Assembly (NCBI RefSeq): GCF_023156245.1 | Contig: NZ_JAKZAH010000039.1 | Span: 1-33,641 of the forward strand | DNA length: 33,641 bases | Direction of reading: 5' to 3' | Source: Marinobacter bryozoorum | GTDB taxonomy: Bacteria > Pseudomonadota > Gammaproteobacteria > Pseudomonadales > Oleiphilaceae | Shown here: piece after piece, positions 25,812-33,564 of the stretch | How positions within the stretch are numbered: the stretch's first letter is position 1 | Layout: each line of letters opens with the position of its first letter | The notes under the pieces: model-generated | What the model was told of the DNA's origin: nothing | The model's database searches: none | What the model saw: the letters and a program-made list of their open reading frames with translations, nothing else | Made by a program: the position numbers and the translations under genes

Positions 25812-25824
25812 GGGGGGGGGGGGG
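25812..25824. repeat. Homopolymer of 13 G (poly-C in the BCCT sense strand)
   Basis: Thirteen consecutive G bases lie 39 bp before the BCCT GTG start, reading as 13 C on that gene's strand. Tracts this long slip during replication. Here the tract sits in the promoter or leader, so length changes would alter spacing or leader structure rather than a reading frame. Confidence 0.9.
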
Positions 25825-26001
25825 ATACCCCTCCCACAACGTTACACCGGCGCAATTTTATTGTTTTGAACTCTAAGAATCAAAAAAGCCTCGATTTCTT
25901 ATTGAATTACCGGACACCGCCGTAAAGACTGACGTCCCACGGGGTCATTCCGGGCCTGCAACATGGAGGATAGTACAGGTTAAGGAAATCATCCTTTCCG
26001 A

Positions 26002-26021
26002 TGTGACAAAACGCTGTCACA
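26002..26021. promoter_or_regulatory. Dyad TGTGACA-N6-TGTCACA
   Basis: A perfect 7-bp inverted repeat with a 6-bp spacer lies between the divergent BCCT gene and the TPP riboswitch. It looks like a homodimeric regulator site. It resembles a CRP site at its ends, but the TGTGA and TCACA halves are 10 bp apart instead of 6. Bases 25825-26001 show no other clear signal beyond a T/A-rich stretch. Confidence 0.5.
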
Positions 26022-26073
26022 AACCCGTTACCCATCTGGAACCGGGGAGCCCGATCAGGTTATTCTGGCACCA

Positions 26074-26150
26074 CTCAACGGGGTGCCCTGAACGGGGCTG
26101 AGACCATACCCGCGGAACCTGATCCGGACCATACCGGCGAAGGGATTGAG
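26074..26150 (+). promoter_or_regulatory. TPP riboswitch (THI element)
   Basis: A thiamine-pyrophosphate-binding aptamer with all conserved blocks: P1 CTCAA/TTGAG (26074-26078 with 26146-26150), GGGGTGCCC (26080), GGCTGAGA (26096-26103), ACCTGATC (26117-26124) and ACCGGCGAAGGGA (26133-26145). It lies 85 bp before thiB, so high TPP should turn off thiamine uptake. There is no clear terminator between aptamer and start, which favours control of translation. A 9-nt GATCAGGTT upstream (26053-26061) is perfectly complementary to AACCTGATC (26116-26124) in the core. Confidence 0.96.
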
Positions 26151-26235
26151 CCTGCGATGACACTGCGTCAGCGCCTGTCCTCTACTGCACCCTGGTCGCC
26201 CCGGCAACGCTTACCTCCACTCCAGGATGCCAGCG

Positions 26236-27246
26236 ATGAACCTCCATCCACTACTGCGTGCCGCGCTGACAACCCTCATTCTTTCCGGGGCAGGCCAGGC
26301 GTACGGAAAACCGGTGCTGACGGTTTACACCCACCCGTCCTTTGCCGCCGAATGGGGGCCGGGGCCGGCCATCCGGGAGGCCTTCGAGGATCGCTGTGGC
26401 TGCGAGGTGCAATTCACCATACTGGACAGTGGCGGCGCCATCCTGCAGCGACTGAGGCTGGAAGGTCCGGGCAGCAACGCCGACCTGGTACTGGGGCTGG
26501 ATACATCCACCATGGAGACCGCCCGGGAGACCGGGCTGCTGGCAGAGCACCAGGCTGCCCTGCCCGAACTGGCCCTGCCGGTGGCCTGGCAGGACCCGGT
26601 ATTCGTGCCCTATGACTGGGGTTACTTTGCCTTTGTCTACGACACCGAGCAGATCGATAATCCGCCAACCAGCCTCGAAGCCCTGGTCAACGCGCCGGAT
26701 GAGCTGAAGATCATCATCCAGGACCCGCGAACCAGCACCCCCGGGCTGGGGTTACTGCTGTGGATGAAACACGTCTTCGGAGACCAGGCTGACGAGCGCT
26801 GGCAGCAACTGCAGGGCAAGGTCCTCACCACCACCCAGAGCTGGAGCGATGGCTACTTCTCACTGTTCATGAACGGTGAGGCGCCCATGATCCTCTCCTA
26901 CTCCACCTCACCGGCGTACCACATGGCGGTGGATAAAACCGATCGCTACCAGGCCATTCCATTTGAGGAAGGGCATTATCTGCAGGTTGAGGTGGCCGCC
27001 GTGGTGGAAAGCTCGGATCAGAAAGCGCTCGCACGTTCCTTCCTGGAGTTTATGCTGACCCCGGACTTTCAGCGCCACATCCCCCTGAAGAACGTCATGT
27101 ATCCGGCCATCGACCTTGGCGATGAACTGCCTGAAGTCTTCGACCGGCTGATCGAGCCAACAAGGGCTCTGATGTTTTCGCCGGAAACCCTCAGGGCCAA
27201 CCGCCAGGCCTGGACCAACGAATGGCTGGACGCCATGACCCGCTGA
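26236..27246 (+). CDS. thiB: Thiamine ABC transporter, substrate-binding protein
   Basis: A 336-residue periplasmic binding protein for thiamine and its phosphates. A signal peptide (MNLHPLLRAALTTLILSGAGQAYG) is followed by the family opening VLTVYTHPSFAAEWGPGPAIREAFE. Then come CEVQFTILDSGGAILQRL, NADLVLGLD, YDWGYFAFVYD and GEAPMILSYSTSPAYH. The start at 26236 is preferred because AGGA lies 8 nt before it; an in-frame ATG three codons earlier overlaps that ribosome site. It is the first of thiB-thiP-thiQ under the TPP riboswitch; thiP begins 2 nt after the stop. Confidence 0.95.
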   Translation: MNLHPLLRAALTTLILSGAGQAYGKPVLTVYTHPSFAAEWGPGPAIREAFEDRCGCEVQFTILDSGGAILQRLRLEGPGSNADLVLGLDTSTMETARETGLLAEHQAALPELALPVAWQDPVFVPYDWGYFAFVYDTEQIDNPPTSLEALVNAPDELKIIIQDPRTSTPGLGLLLWMKHVFGDQADERWQQLQGKVLTTTQSWSDGYFSLFMNGEAPMILSYSTSPAYHMAVDKTDRYQAIPFEEGHYLQVEVAAVVESSDQKALARSFLEFMLTPDFQRHIPLKNVMYPAIDLGDELPEVFDRLIEPTRALMFSPETLRANRQAWTNEWLDAMTR

Positions 27247-27247
27247 G

Positions 27248-28921
27248 ATGACTGCCCTTACCCGGCCCGCGCCACCCTTTTCACGCCGCCGCTGGCAACT
27301 TGCCCCGGGGCTGGTTTTCACCAGCCTAGTCCTGGTGCTTATGGGTGGTGGCTTGCTGGCGCTGATCCTGCGGGCAGACAGCGGGCCGTCAGAACTCTGG
27401 CAAAGCCCTTACCTCCAGGGCGTGATCCGGTTTACGGCCTGGCAGGCAAGCCTGTCTGTTATCGGGAGTCTGTTGATTGCCATTCCGATAGCCCGGGCGC
27501 TGGTGCGCCAGCCCGACCTTCCCGGCCGCGCCGGTTTGCTTCGCCTGATGGAAATGAGCCTGGTGATGCCTACCATCGTCGCGGTGTCCGGGCTGGTCGC
27601 AGTCTACGGCCGCCGCGGCTGGCTGGCCGAGGTCACTGAATGGGCAGGTGGCTCACTGCCCTGGAACCTCTATGGCATCAGCGGCATCCTGCTGGCCCAC
27701 ATCTTCTTCAACGCCCCCCTGGCGGCCCGGGTGATGGTGCAAACCCTGGAGCGCGTTCCCGTCAGCCAGCGCCGTGCAGCCAGCCAGCTGGGGCTTGGCA
27801 GCTGGCAGCTGTGGCGGGTTCTGGACTGGCCAGCCCTGCGACCTGTGATGCCGGGGCTGGCAGCCCTGGTATTTTCCCTGTGCTTTACCAGCTTCGCCAT
27901 CGTGGTCACCCTCGGCGGCGGGCCAGGTGCCACCACCATTGAGGTGGCCATCTACCAGGCCTTGCGGTTCGAGTTCGACTTCAACCGGGCCGCGTTACTG
28001 GCCTTTGTCCAGCTGTTGATCTGCGGCGGGCTCTGGTGGCTGGTCTTCCGCAAGAACCGGCACCAGGCGGTGTTGCCTGATCAATCCTCGTCCACAGATA
28101 CGGGCTCTCTCAGGGCCGACAGCGCCGGCTGGCGGCGGACTACCGACCGGGCGCTCATCGGCCTTTTCGCCCTGTTCCTGGCCCTGCCGGTGCTGGCCAT
28201 CGCATTACGGGGCGTCCCCTGGCTGGCTCGCGAACTCACCAACCCCAGGCTGGCACTCTGGGACGCCACCTTTCGCAGCCTGGCGATTGCCCTGCCCGCT
28301 GGCCTGCTGGCCGTGGCCATCACACTTGCCTTGCTGGCCGCGACCAGTGCCCTGAAGCCCGGACTGCCCCGCAGCCTTGCCAGTGTGTCCGGCTACCTGC
28401 CGTTGATCGTGCCACCCATTGTTCTGGGAACCGGCCTGTTCCTGCTGATCCAGCCCCGGCTCGGCATCCAGGGTTACGGGCTGACCGTGGTGGCGCTGAT
28501 CAACAGCCTGATGGCACTGCCGTTTACGCTACAGGTGCTTCGGGGGCCATTCCAGGCCATGGGCACCCCCGCACTCCGGGTGGCCGACCAGCTGGATATC
28601 CGGGGCTGGTACCGCTGGCGCTGGCTGCAATGGCCCCGGCTGAAACGGCCTTTGGCACTGGCACTGGGGTACGGAATCACCCTGTCACTGGGGGATTTCG
28701 GCGTTATCGCCCTGTTCGGCTCCCCGGCGCAACCCACCCTGCCCATGCTGCTGCACCAGCAATTGGGCAGCTACCAGGTTGCCGCGGCCACTGGCACCGC
28801 CTGCTGGCTTCTGATATTCATTGCCGCCCTGTTCACTTTGCTGTCCCGCCCGGGCCGGGTAGCAAGCCGGTCTGCCATGCGTGATACCGGAGTCACCCAT
28901 ACCGGAGTACCCCATGCTTGA
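27248..28921 (+). CDS. thiP: Thiamine ABC transporter, permease
   Basis: A 557-residue inner-membrane permease made of two homologous halves of about six helices each. Each half holds an EAA-type loop for docking the ATPase: first half VPVSQRRAASQLGLGSWQLWRVLDWPALRP, second half ADQLDIRGWYRWRWLQWPRLKRP. The N-terminus (PFSRRRWQLAPGLVF) is typical of ThiP. It starts 1 nt after thiB ends and overlaps thiQ by 8 bp. Near its end, ATACCGGAGT occurs twice (28885 and 28901), giving a D/HTGV-type repeat in the tail. Confidence 0.95.
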   Translation: MTALTRPAPPFSRRRWQLAPGLVFTSLVLVLMGGGLLALILRADSGPSELWQSPYLQGVIRFTAWQASLSVIGSLLIAIPIARALVRQPDLPGRAGLLRLMEMSLVMPTIVAVSGLVAVYGRRGWLAEVTEWAGGSLPWNLYGISGILLAHIFFNAPLAARVMVQTLERVPVSQRRAASQLGLGSWQLWRVLDWPALRPVMPGLAALVFSLCFTSFAIVVTLGGGPGATTIEVAIYQALRFEFDFNRAALLAFVQLLICGGLWWLVFRKNRHQAVLPDQSSSTDTGSLRADSAGWRRTTDRALIGLFALFLALPVLAIALRGVPWLARELTNPRLALWDATFRSLAIALPAGLLAVAITLALLAATSALKPGLPRSLASVSGYLPLIVPPIVLGTGLFLLIQPRLGIQGYGLTVVALINSLMALPFTLQVLRGPFQAMGTPALRVADQLDIRGWYRWRWLQWPRLKRPLALALGYGITLSLGDFGVIALFGSPAQPTLPMLLHQQLGSYQVAAATGTACWLLIFIAALFTLLSRPGRVASRSAMRDTGVTHTGVPHA

Positions 28922-29552
28922 AATCGACGACCTGCTGTTCCGTTACCCCGGCCAGGCTCCGGATACCCCCGGGTGGCACTTCAATGTCGGTATTCGGGAA
29001 GGTGAGTGCGTCGCGCTGACCGGCCCCAGTGGCTGCGGTAAAAGCACACTGCTGAACCTGGTCGCCGGCTTCCTGGCACCCGCCGGGGGCGATATGCGCT
29101 GGCAAGGTCAGAACCTGGGGCCGCTGCCGCCCTGGCAACGCCCGGTAACCACCGTCTTCCAGGAACAGAACCTGTTCGATCACCTCACGGTGGCAGAGAA
29201 CGTTGGCCTTGGGCTGCACCCCGGGTTGCGTTTGTCGAAAACACAGTGGTCGCGGATTGAAGCCGCACTGGAAACGGTGAATCTTGGCGGATTACACAAT
29301 CAACGGGCCGGGAACCTTTCAGGAGGACAGCGCCAGAGGGTGGCGGTAGTCCGGGCGCTGTTGCGGCCCCAGCCCGTGCTGCTGCTGGACGAGCCCATGA
29401 CCGGCCTGGACGACGAAAACCGCACCATTCTTCAGGATTTGCTGCTGCAGGCCCGCGACCAGGGCAAAACGCTGGCCCTGGTCAGCCATGATATCCGTGA
29501 TCGCCAGGCCCTTGCCGACCGGGAAGTGAGCGACTTCTTCCAGCCCTGGTAG
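28914..29552 (+). CDS. thiQ: Thiamine ABC transporter, ATP-binding protein
   Basis: A 212-residue ABC ATPase energising thiamine uptake. Walker A is GPSGCGKS (37-44), the Q-loop is FQEQNLF, the signature is LSGGQ (135-139), Walker B is LLLDEP (157-161 region) and the H-loop His is H192 (LVSHD). The start at 28914 (MLEIDDLLFRYPG) was chosen because GGAG lies 6 nt upstream; the frame extends 11 codons further up but inside thiP. It overlaps the thiP end by 8 bp. The product is short, with no C-terminal regulatory domain, as is normal for ThiQ. Confidence 0.95.
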   Translation: MLEIDDLLFRYPGQAPDTPGWHFNVGIREGECVALTGPSGCGKSTLLNLVAGFLAPAGGDMRWQGQNLGPLPPWQRPVTTVFQEQNLFDHLTVAENVGLGLHPGLRLSKTQWSRIEAALETVNLGGLHNQRAGNLSGGQRQRVAVVRALLRPQPVLLLDEPMTGLDDENRTILQDLLLQARDQGKTLALVSHDIRDRQALADREVSDFFQPW

Positions 29553-29590
29553 CCGGCGCCGGGCGAACGGGCCTGGGCAGCCGCTATTCC

Positions 29591-31240
29591 TCAGCGCAGC
29601 TTGGTTTCCCGCAGCTTCAGGATAAACTCCGGGGGATCAAAGCTGTCGGCCCTTGCCGCAGCCCAGTACTTGCGGAACACCCCATGCTCGGGCTCCTTGC
29701 CATTGAGCAACTCACCCGGTTCCAGGAACGGGTACAGGTCCATATAGGAGTGCACCGTGGTCTTGCTGACCCGCCGCACGATATGCTCCGGCCCCAGTTC
29801 ACGGGGGTGGTTCAGGCCGGCGGCACCGATCAGGTTGGCCAGCGCCTGGACGGTGTTACGGTGGAAGTTGGCCACACGCTCGCTTTTATCCGCCACGTCC
29901 AGCCTGCCGCCCCGCACCGGGTCCTGGGTGGCCACGCCGCTGGGGCATCGGCCCGTGTGACAATTCAGCGCCTGGATACAGCCCAGGGCGAACATATAAC
30001 CCCGCGCTGCGTTACACCAGTCCGCCCCCAGGGCCAGGATGCGGGCAATGTTAAAGGCGGACGTGATCTTGCCGGCCGCCCCGATCGCAATATGCTCTCG
30101 CAAGTTGGTCCCCACCAGGGAGTTATGGACCAGCAACAGCGCTTCGATCAGCGGCATGCCCAGGCGGTTGATGAACTCCAGCGGCGCAGCACCGGTGCCG
30201 CCCTCACCCCCGTCCACCACGATAAAGTCCGGGTGCCTGCCGGTCTCCAGCATGGCCTTGACGATGGCAAACCACTCCCAGGGGTGGCCAATAGCCAGCT
30301 TGAAGCCCACCGGCTTGCCGCCAGATAACTCCCGCAACCGATCCACGAATTCCAGCAATTCGATGGGCGTGGAGAAGGCAGAATGCTGGGCTGGCGAAAC
30401 CACGTCCTCCCCCACCGGCACGCCCCTGGCCTCGGCAATCTCCGGCGTGACCTTGGCAGCAGGCAGTATCCCGCCATGGCCCGGCTTGGCGCCCTGGGAG
30501 AGCTTTATCTCGATCATCTTTACCTGGTCGAGGGTGGCGTTCTCAACGAAGCGTTCTTCACTGAACGTGCCGTCCTCATTACGACAGCCGAAATAACCGG
30601 AGCCGATTTCCCAGACCAGGTCGCCCCCCGGTTGCCGGTGATACCGGGAAATGGAGCCCTCGCCCGTGTCATGGTAGAACCCGCCCATCCTGGCCCCTTC
30701 ATTAAGGGAGAGAATGGCGTTGGCCGACAGCGACCCGAAGCTCATGGCTGAAATGTTGAATACGCTGGCGCTATAAGGCCTGGCACAGCGGGAGCCGATG
30801 GTGATGCGAAAATCCGGGTCTTCAATTTCCACCGGCTTTATGGAGTGGTCCATCCACTCAAAGCCCTCGCTGCCCATCTCCAGCTGAGAGCCAAACGGGC
30901 GCTTGTCCAGGACGTTCTTGGCCCGCTGATAAACAATGGTGCGCTGCTCCCGGGAGAACGGACGTTCCTCGGTATCCGACTGGATAAAATACTGGCGGAT
31001 CTCCGGACCGATGGATTCCAGTAAATAGCGGAAGTGGGCCAATATCGGATAGTTACGGCTCACCGTACGCTGGCGCTGCACCATGTCCCATACACCAAGC
31101 ACCAGAAGGCCAAGGAACACCAGGGCAAGCAGCGCAAAGCCGGGCGACCACAGTGCCAGGGGTGCGGTAACCACGAAACCAATAACACTTGCCGTCAGCG
31201 CGCTGTAACGCATCGGCATGGACCAGCGGGAAATCTTCAA
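29591..31240 (-). CDS. FMN-binding glutamate synthase-family membrane protein
   Basis: A 549-residue stand-alone homologue of the glutamate synthase large-subunit FMN domain, without the glutaminase part. Two N-terminal membrane helices (about 12-52) tether it to the inner membrane. The core shows ISAMSFGSLSANAILSLNEGA, LSQGAKPGHGGILP, the FMN-phosphate loop VDGGEGGTGAAP, and a 3Fe-4S cysteine set CIQALNCHTGRCPSG. It could oxidise or reduce an amino-acid-like substrate; with no glutaminase partner here, ammonia-dependent glutamate synthesis is only one option. The start is TTG at 31240, 7 nt after GGAG. It is convergent with thiQ; a CCGGCGCCGG palindrome (29553-29562) lies between. Confidence 0.85.
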   Translation of the reverse strand: MKISRWSMPMRYSALTASVIGFVVTAPLALWSPGFALLALVFLGLLVLGVWDMVQRQRTVSRNYPILAHFRYLLESIGPEIRQYFIQSDTEERPFSREQRTIVYQRAKNVLDKRPFGSQLEMGSEGFEWMDHSIKPVEIEDPDFRITIGSRCARPYSASVFNISAMSFGSLSANAILSLNEGARMGGFYHDTGEGSISRYHRQPGGDLVWEIGSGYFGCRNEDGTFSEERFVENATLDQVKMIEIKLSQGAKPGHGGILPAAKVTPEIAEARGVPVGEDVVSPAQHSAFSTPIELLEFVDRLRELSGGKPVGFKLAIGHPWEWFAIVKAMLETGRHPDFIVVDGGEGGTGAAPLEFINRLGMPLIEALLLVHNSLVGTNLREHIAIGAAGKITSAFNIARILALGADWCNAARGYMFALGCIQALNCHTGRCPSGVATQDPVRGGRLDVADKSERVANFHRNTVQALANLIGAAGLNHPRELGPEHIVRRVSKTTVHSYMDLYPFLEPGELLNGKEPEHGVFRKYWAAARADSFDPPEFILKLRETKLR

Positions 31241-31362
31241 GGGCGGACTCCGGACTTGTCAGATAAACGGTGCCAAACAAGCGGGATTCTACAGACCATT
31301 ACGCAAAAGTCATGGCTCTGAACAGCCCCGGAAAAATTTCCGCAACGCCCTGTCATCGAGTG

Positions 31363-31391
31363 TTTATTTTTCCAGAAGGCTAGTGTAGACT
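31363..31391 (+). promoter_or_regulatory. Weak promoter candidate ahead of tRNA-Pro
   Basis: TTTATT (31363-31368), a 17-bp spacer and TAGACT (31386-31391), followed by a GC-rich discriminator. This would give about 100 nt of leader before the tRNA. The rest of 31241-31499 shows no gene. Confidence 0.3.
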
Positions 31392-31496
31392 TCGCTCCCG
31401 CTAAGCCAGTGAGGGAAACCAACCTGGCACGGAGTACAGAGTAGTCGTTCATTATCCAACTATGTGACCACTACCTGAACATCAACTCCGCAAGCA

Positions 31497-31576
<80 letters not shown>

Positions 31577-31592
31577 ATTAGATCAACGACTT

Positions 31593-31620
31593 AGGCCAAC
31601 TCTTCGGGGTTGGCCTTTTT
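31593..31620 (+). terminator. Terminator of tRNA-Pro
   Basis: AGGCCAACTC (31593-31602) pairs with GGGTTGGCCT (31607-31616), one T-G wobble, around a C(TTCG)G tetraloop, followed by a T-run to 31620. A strong intrinsic terminator 16 bp after the tRNA. Confidence 0.95.
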
Positions 31621-31624
31621 CGTT

Positions 31625-31652
31625 CCCAGACCTTGGGTACAGTCTGGGTACA
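31625..31652. repeat. Compact inverted and direct repeats next to tRNA-Pro
   Basis: CCCAGAC (31625-31631) is inverted as GTCTGGG (31642-31648). TGGGTACA occurs directly at 31634-31641 and 31645-31652, an 11-bp period. Such spacing on one DNA face suits protein binding, for example recombinase arm sites, but this is inference. Confidence 0.5.
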
Positions 31653-32282
31653 ACCCGCAAATTTCACTTCTACATTCGGTTCAAACGGTTTTCGCGGACC
31701 TAGCGTTACCGCGACCCGCTCCATCACCGTTTCCGACCCTAAAACTCTAGCACGACTACGAGTTGCAGCCTAACCACGGCAGCCGAAACCGGCGGGAGCT
31801 AAATGCTGAAAAATACCGCCACCCACAAACTGTAACAATACACAACACAGACCTTTCTGATATCCAACGGGCTTGCCTGTCATTCTCTAACAAACGCCAA
31901 ACGAGGGGTGACCCTGACCCCGCCATAGATCCAGCCAGAGTTGCAAAAATTCGGCTCCAGTTGCTTCTGTTTTCTTCGTAAAACTGCATGTTTTCTGGCG
32001 GAGTCCGAGGGCGTTGACCACTCCAAGGCGGAATGGGCACGAACAACGAACTTGATGTGTCCGCCAGTGACAAGAACCGGTTTCGTTCAGACACTCCTTT
32101 CGGAGTCGTCAATTGAAAGATTCAACCGTCGCATTATCGATGAGCCTGCCGGGCCGAGAGCAACCACTTTCTATCTTTCTCTCATAAACCCACCGCTCTC
32201 TGCCCTTGCTGGCCTGCGGCCTCGATCGGTCTGCTGCTAAACAAAAGCGAATATTCGAGATTCATCTTCCGGCTAATAACGC
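31653..32282. other. Gene-poor island stretch
   Basis: About 630 bp, AT-richer than the core, in which I can support no gene. The open frames here (31756-32112 minus, 31763-31981 plus, 31941-32240 plus) have no convincing ribosome site or recognisable family and overlap one another. It is probably scar sequence left after island loss. Confidence 0.6.
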
Positions 32283-32312
32283 TTGACGTTAATGTTGCAT
32301 CACGTTACTATT
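32283..32312 (+). promoter_or_regulatory. higBA promoter, possibly leaderless transcript
   Basis: TTGACG (32283-32288) with TTACTA (32305-32310, spacing 16) or TACTAT (32307-32312, spacing 18). The higB ATG is at 32318 and has no ribosome site, so transcription would start at or next to the start codon. Confidence 0.45.
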
Positions 32313-32317
32313 GAATC

Positions 32318-32596
32318 ATGATCATATCGTTCAAGTGTAAGGATACCGAGAAGTTGGCAAGCGGACGCCGCGTCAGGCGCTTCGTCAATTTTGAGCGAGT
32401 TGCGTTAAGGAAGATTCGGCAACTCCAAGCTGCAAGCCAGTTGGATGATTTGAAAGTACCGCCCGGAAATATGTTGGAGCCATTGCATGGTGACCGCCAA
32501 GGCCAGCACAGCATTCGAATCAACAAACAGTTCCGGGTTTGCTTCCGCTGGACCAGGGCTGGCGCGGAAGATGTCGAAATTGTTGATTACCATTAG
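32318..32596 (+). CDS. higB: HigB/RelE-family toxin
   Basis: A 92-residue ribosome-dependent mRNA interferase of the HigB type. It has the family order: MIISFKCKDTEKL start, basic helix with ALRKIRQLQAA, DLKVPPGNMLEPLHGDRQGQHSIRINKQFRVCFRW and the terminal IVDYH. The Arg and Tyr/His residues at the end belong to the RelE-fold active site. The toxin gene comes first, as usual for higBA, 10 bp before the antitoxin. No Shine-Dalgarno precedes the ATG, so initiation may be leaderless and weak. Confidence 0.93.
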   Translation: MIISFKCKDTEKLASGRRVRRFVNFERVALRKIRQLQAASQLDDLKVPPGNMLEPLHGDRQGQHSIRINKQFRVCFRWTRAGAEDVEIVDYH

Positions 32597-32606
32597 GAGG
32601 TGGCTC

Positions 32607-32921
32607 ATGCGCAACATTGATGCTGTCACGCCAGGCGAGTTGCTCAAAGAAGATTTTCTGGAGCCGATGGGCATTTCTCAATACCGCCTGGCCAAAGAAA
32701 TTGGGGTGCCTGCTCAGAGAATAGGCCAGATCATCGCGGGAAAGCGTTCGATTACCGCAGACACGGACCTGCGACTCTGTCGTTTCTTTGGCTTGTCTAA
32801 CGGTTACTGGTTGCGCGCTCAGGCAGCCTACGACACTGAGATTGCCAAAGATGCCCTGGAGGATCAGTTAAAGACTATTCGTCCGTGGACTGCGGTATCT
32901 GAAGTCAGACACAGGGCATAA
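32607..32921 (+). CDS. higA: HigA-family antitoxin
   Basis: A 104-residue helix-turn-helix antitoxin. It opens with the HigA signature TPGELLKEDFLEPMGISQYRLAKEIGVPAQRIGQIIAGKRSITADTDLRLCRFFGLSNGYWLRAQAAYD, an XRE-type HTH. It neutralises HigB and should repress the promoter. The ATG at 32607 follows AGGAGG at 6 nt, far stronger than anything before higB, so antitoxin is likely made in excess. The same frame is open upstream inside higB, but the strong site fixes the start here. Confidence 0.95.
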   Translation: MRNIDAVTPGELLKEDFLEPMGISQYRLAKEIGVPAQRIGQIIAGKRSITADTDLRLCRFFGLSNGYWLRAQAAYDTEIAKDALEDQLKTIRPWTAVSEVRHRA

Positions 32922-33002
32922 CCAACGGCTTCACAGCTATCGATTTTCCGCCGCTTTGCGACCGGTTGGCCAGCAGAGAACAATCTTCTGAGCCATACTT
33001 AA

Positions 33003-33028
33003 AGGCCCTTACCCTCCGAAGAGGGCCT
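33003..33028. terminator. Hairpin with two alternative stems after higA
   Basis: AGGGCCT (33022-33028) can pair with AGGCCCT (33003-33009), or GAGGG (33021-33025) can pair with CCCTC (33012-33016) around CGAA. No T-run on the plus strand. It could end higBA transcription weakly. Confidence 0.4.
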
Positions 33029-33032
33029 CGTC

Positions 33033-33374
33033 ATGACATTTTCTACCAGCTAAGCTCCCTGGAACAAAGGGAAGCTCGTCGGCCAGAAGCTACCGCTCAA
33101 ACTCGAACAAATATGGGCTATCCGTATTCGGTTAGAGATAGCGAAGAACATCCGCGAGCTGGCGATGTTCAACATGGCAATTGACTGCAAACTCCGATCC
33201 TGCGATCTGGTAAAGCTTTTGGTTCGAGGTATTTCCAGAAACGGTGAGGTTCTGGACCGGGCGCAAGTCATCCAGCAGAAGACCAGTCAGCCAGTTCAGT
33301 TTGAGATAACCATAAAGACGCGCGAATCGGTCGAAGCATGGATCGAGTTGCGTGGACTCTCGGGTATGGATTAA
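33033..33374 (+). pseudogene. Tyrosine recombinase (short integrase) with nonsense codon 7 and truncated C-terminus
   Basis: From ATG 33033 the frame reads MTFSTS, then TAA (33051-33053). It then continues in the same frame with APWNKGKLVGQKLPLKLEQIW, AIRIRLEIAKNIRELAMFNMAIDCKLRSCDLVKLLV and VIQQKTSQPVQFEITIKTRESVEAWIELRGL before a second stop at 33372-33374. This matches the N-terminal two thirds of the widespread small site-specific integrase of about 200 residues, including the first catalytic Arg (SKLR-type CKLR). The R-box (HSLRRTK) and the catalytic Tyr are missing. Two independent lesions make it a pseudogene. It ends shortly before an IS3-like element. Confidence 0.88.
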
Positions 33375-33564
33375 ATAAATAGTAGTACCAGATTTACCCT
33401 TTATCCGATGACCTATCAAACGGGCGATTATCACATCGACGAGCCTCTGACCAACAAAGCTCTGACATCGATAAACCCGCCATCGGAGGCGCACACTATC
33501 GGTATTGGCAACGGCACAGTGGTTTTGGACTACACTCTGACGCTGCAAATCGGCTACAACGCAC
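33375..33564. other. Unidentified sequence between integrase relic and IS edge
   Basis: The sequence does not continue the integrase in any frame. An open frame 33408-33605 (65 codons, plus) runs into the IS edge and a longer minus-strand frame spans the region; neither has a ribosome site or recognisable family. It is likely part of a disrupted island gene. Confidence 0.4.

Noticed and set aside
26002..26021. CRP/Vfr binding site
   Set aside because: TGTGA and TCACA are present but separated by 10 bp rather than the required 6.
26157..26615. Open frame starting 6 bp after the TPP aptamer
   Set aside because: It runs out of frame through thiB, has no family resemblance and Arg/Pro-rich composition. 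A short leader peptide cannot be excluded but is not supported.
31756..32112. Minus-strand 118-codon open frame in the island scar
   Set aside because: No ribosome site or recognisable family, and it overlaps other equally weak frames.
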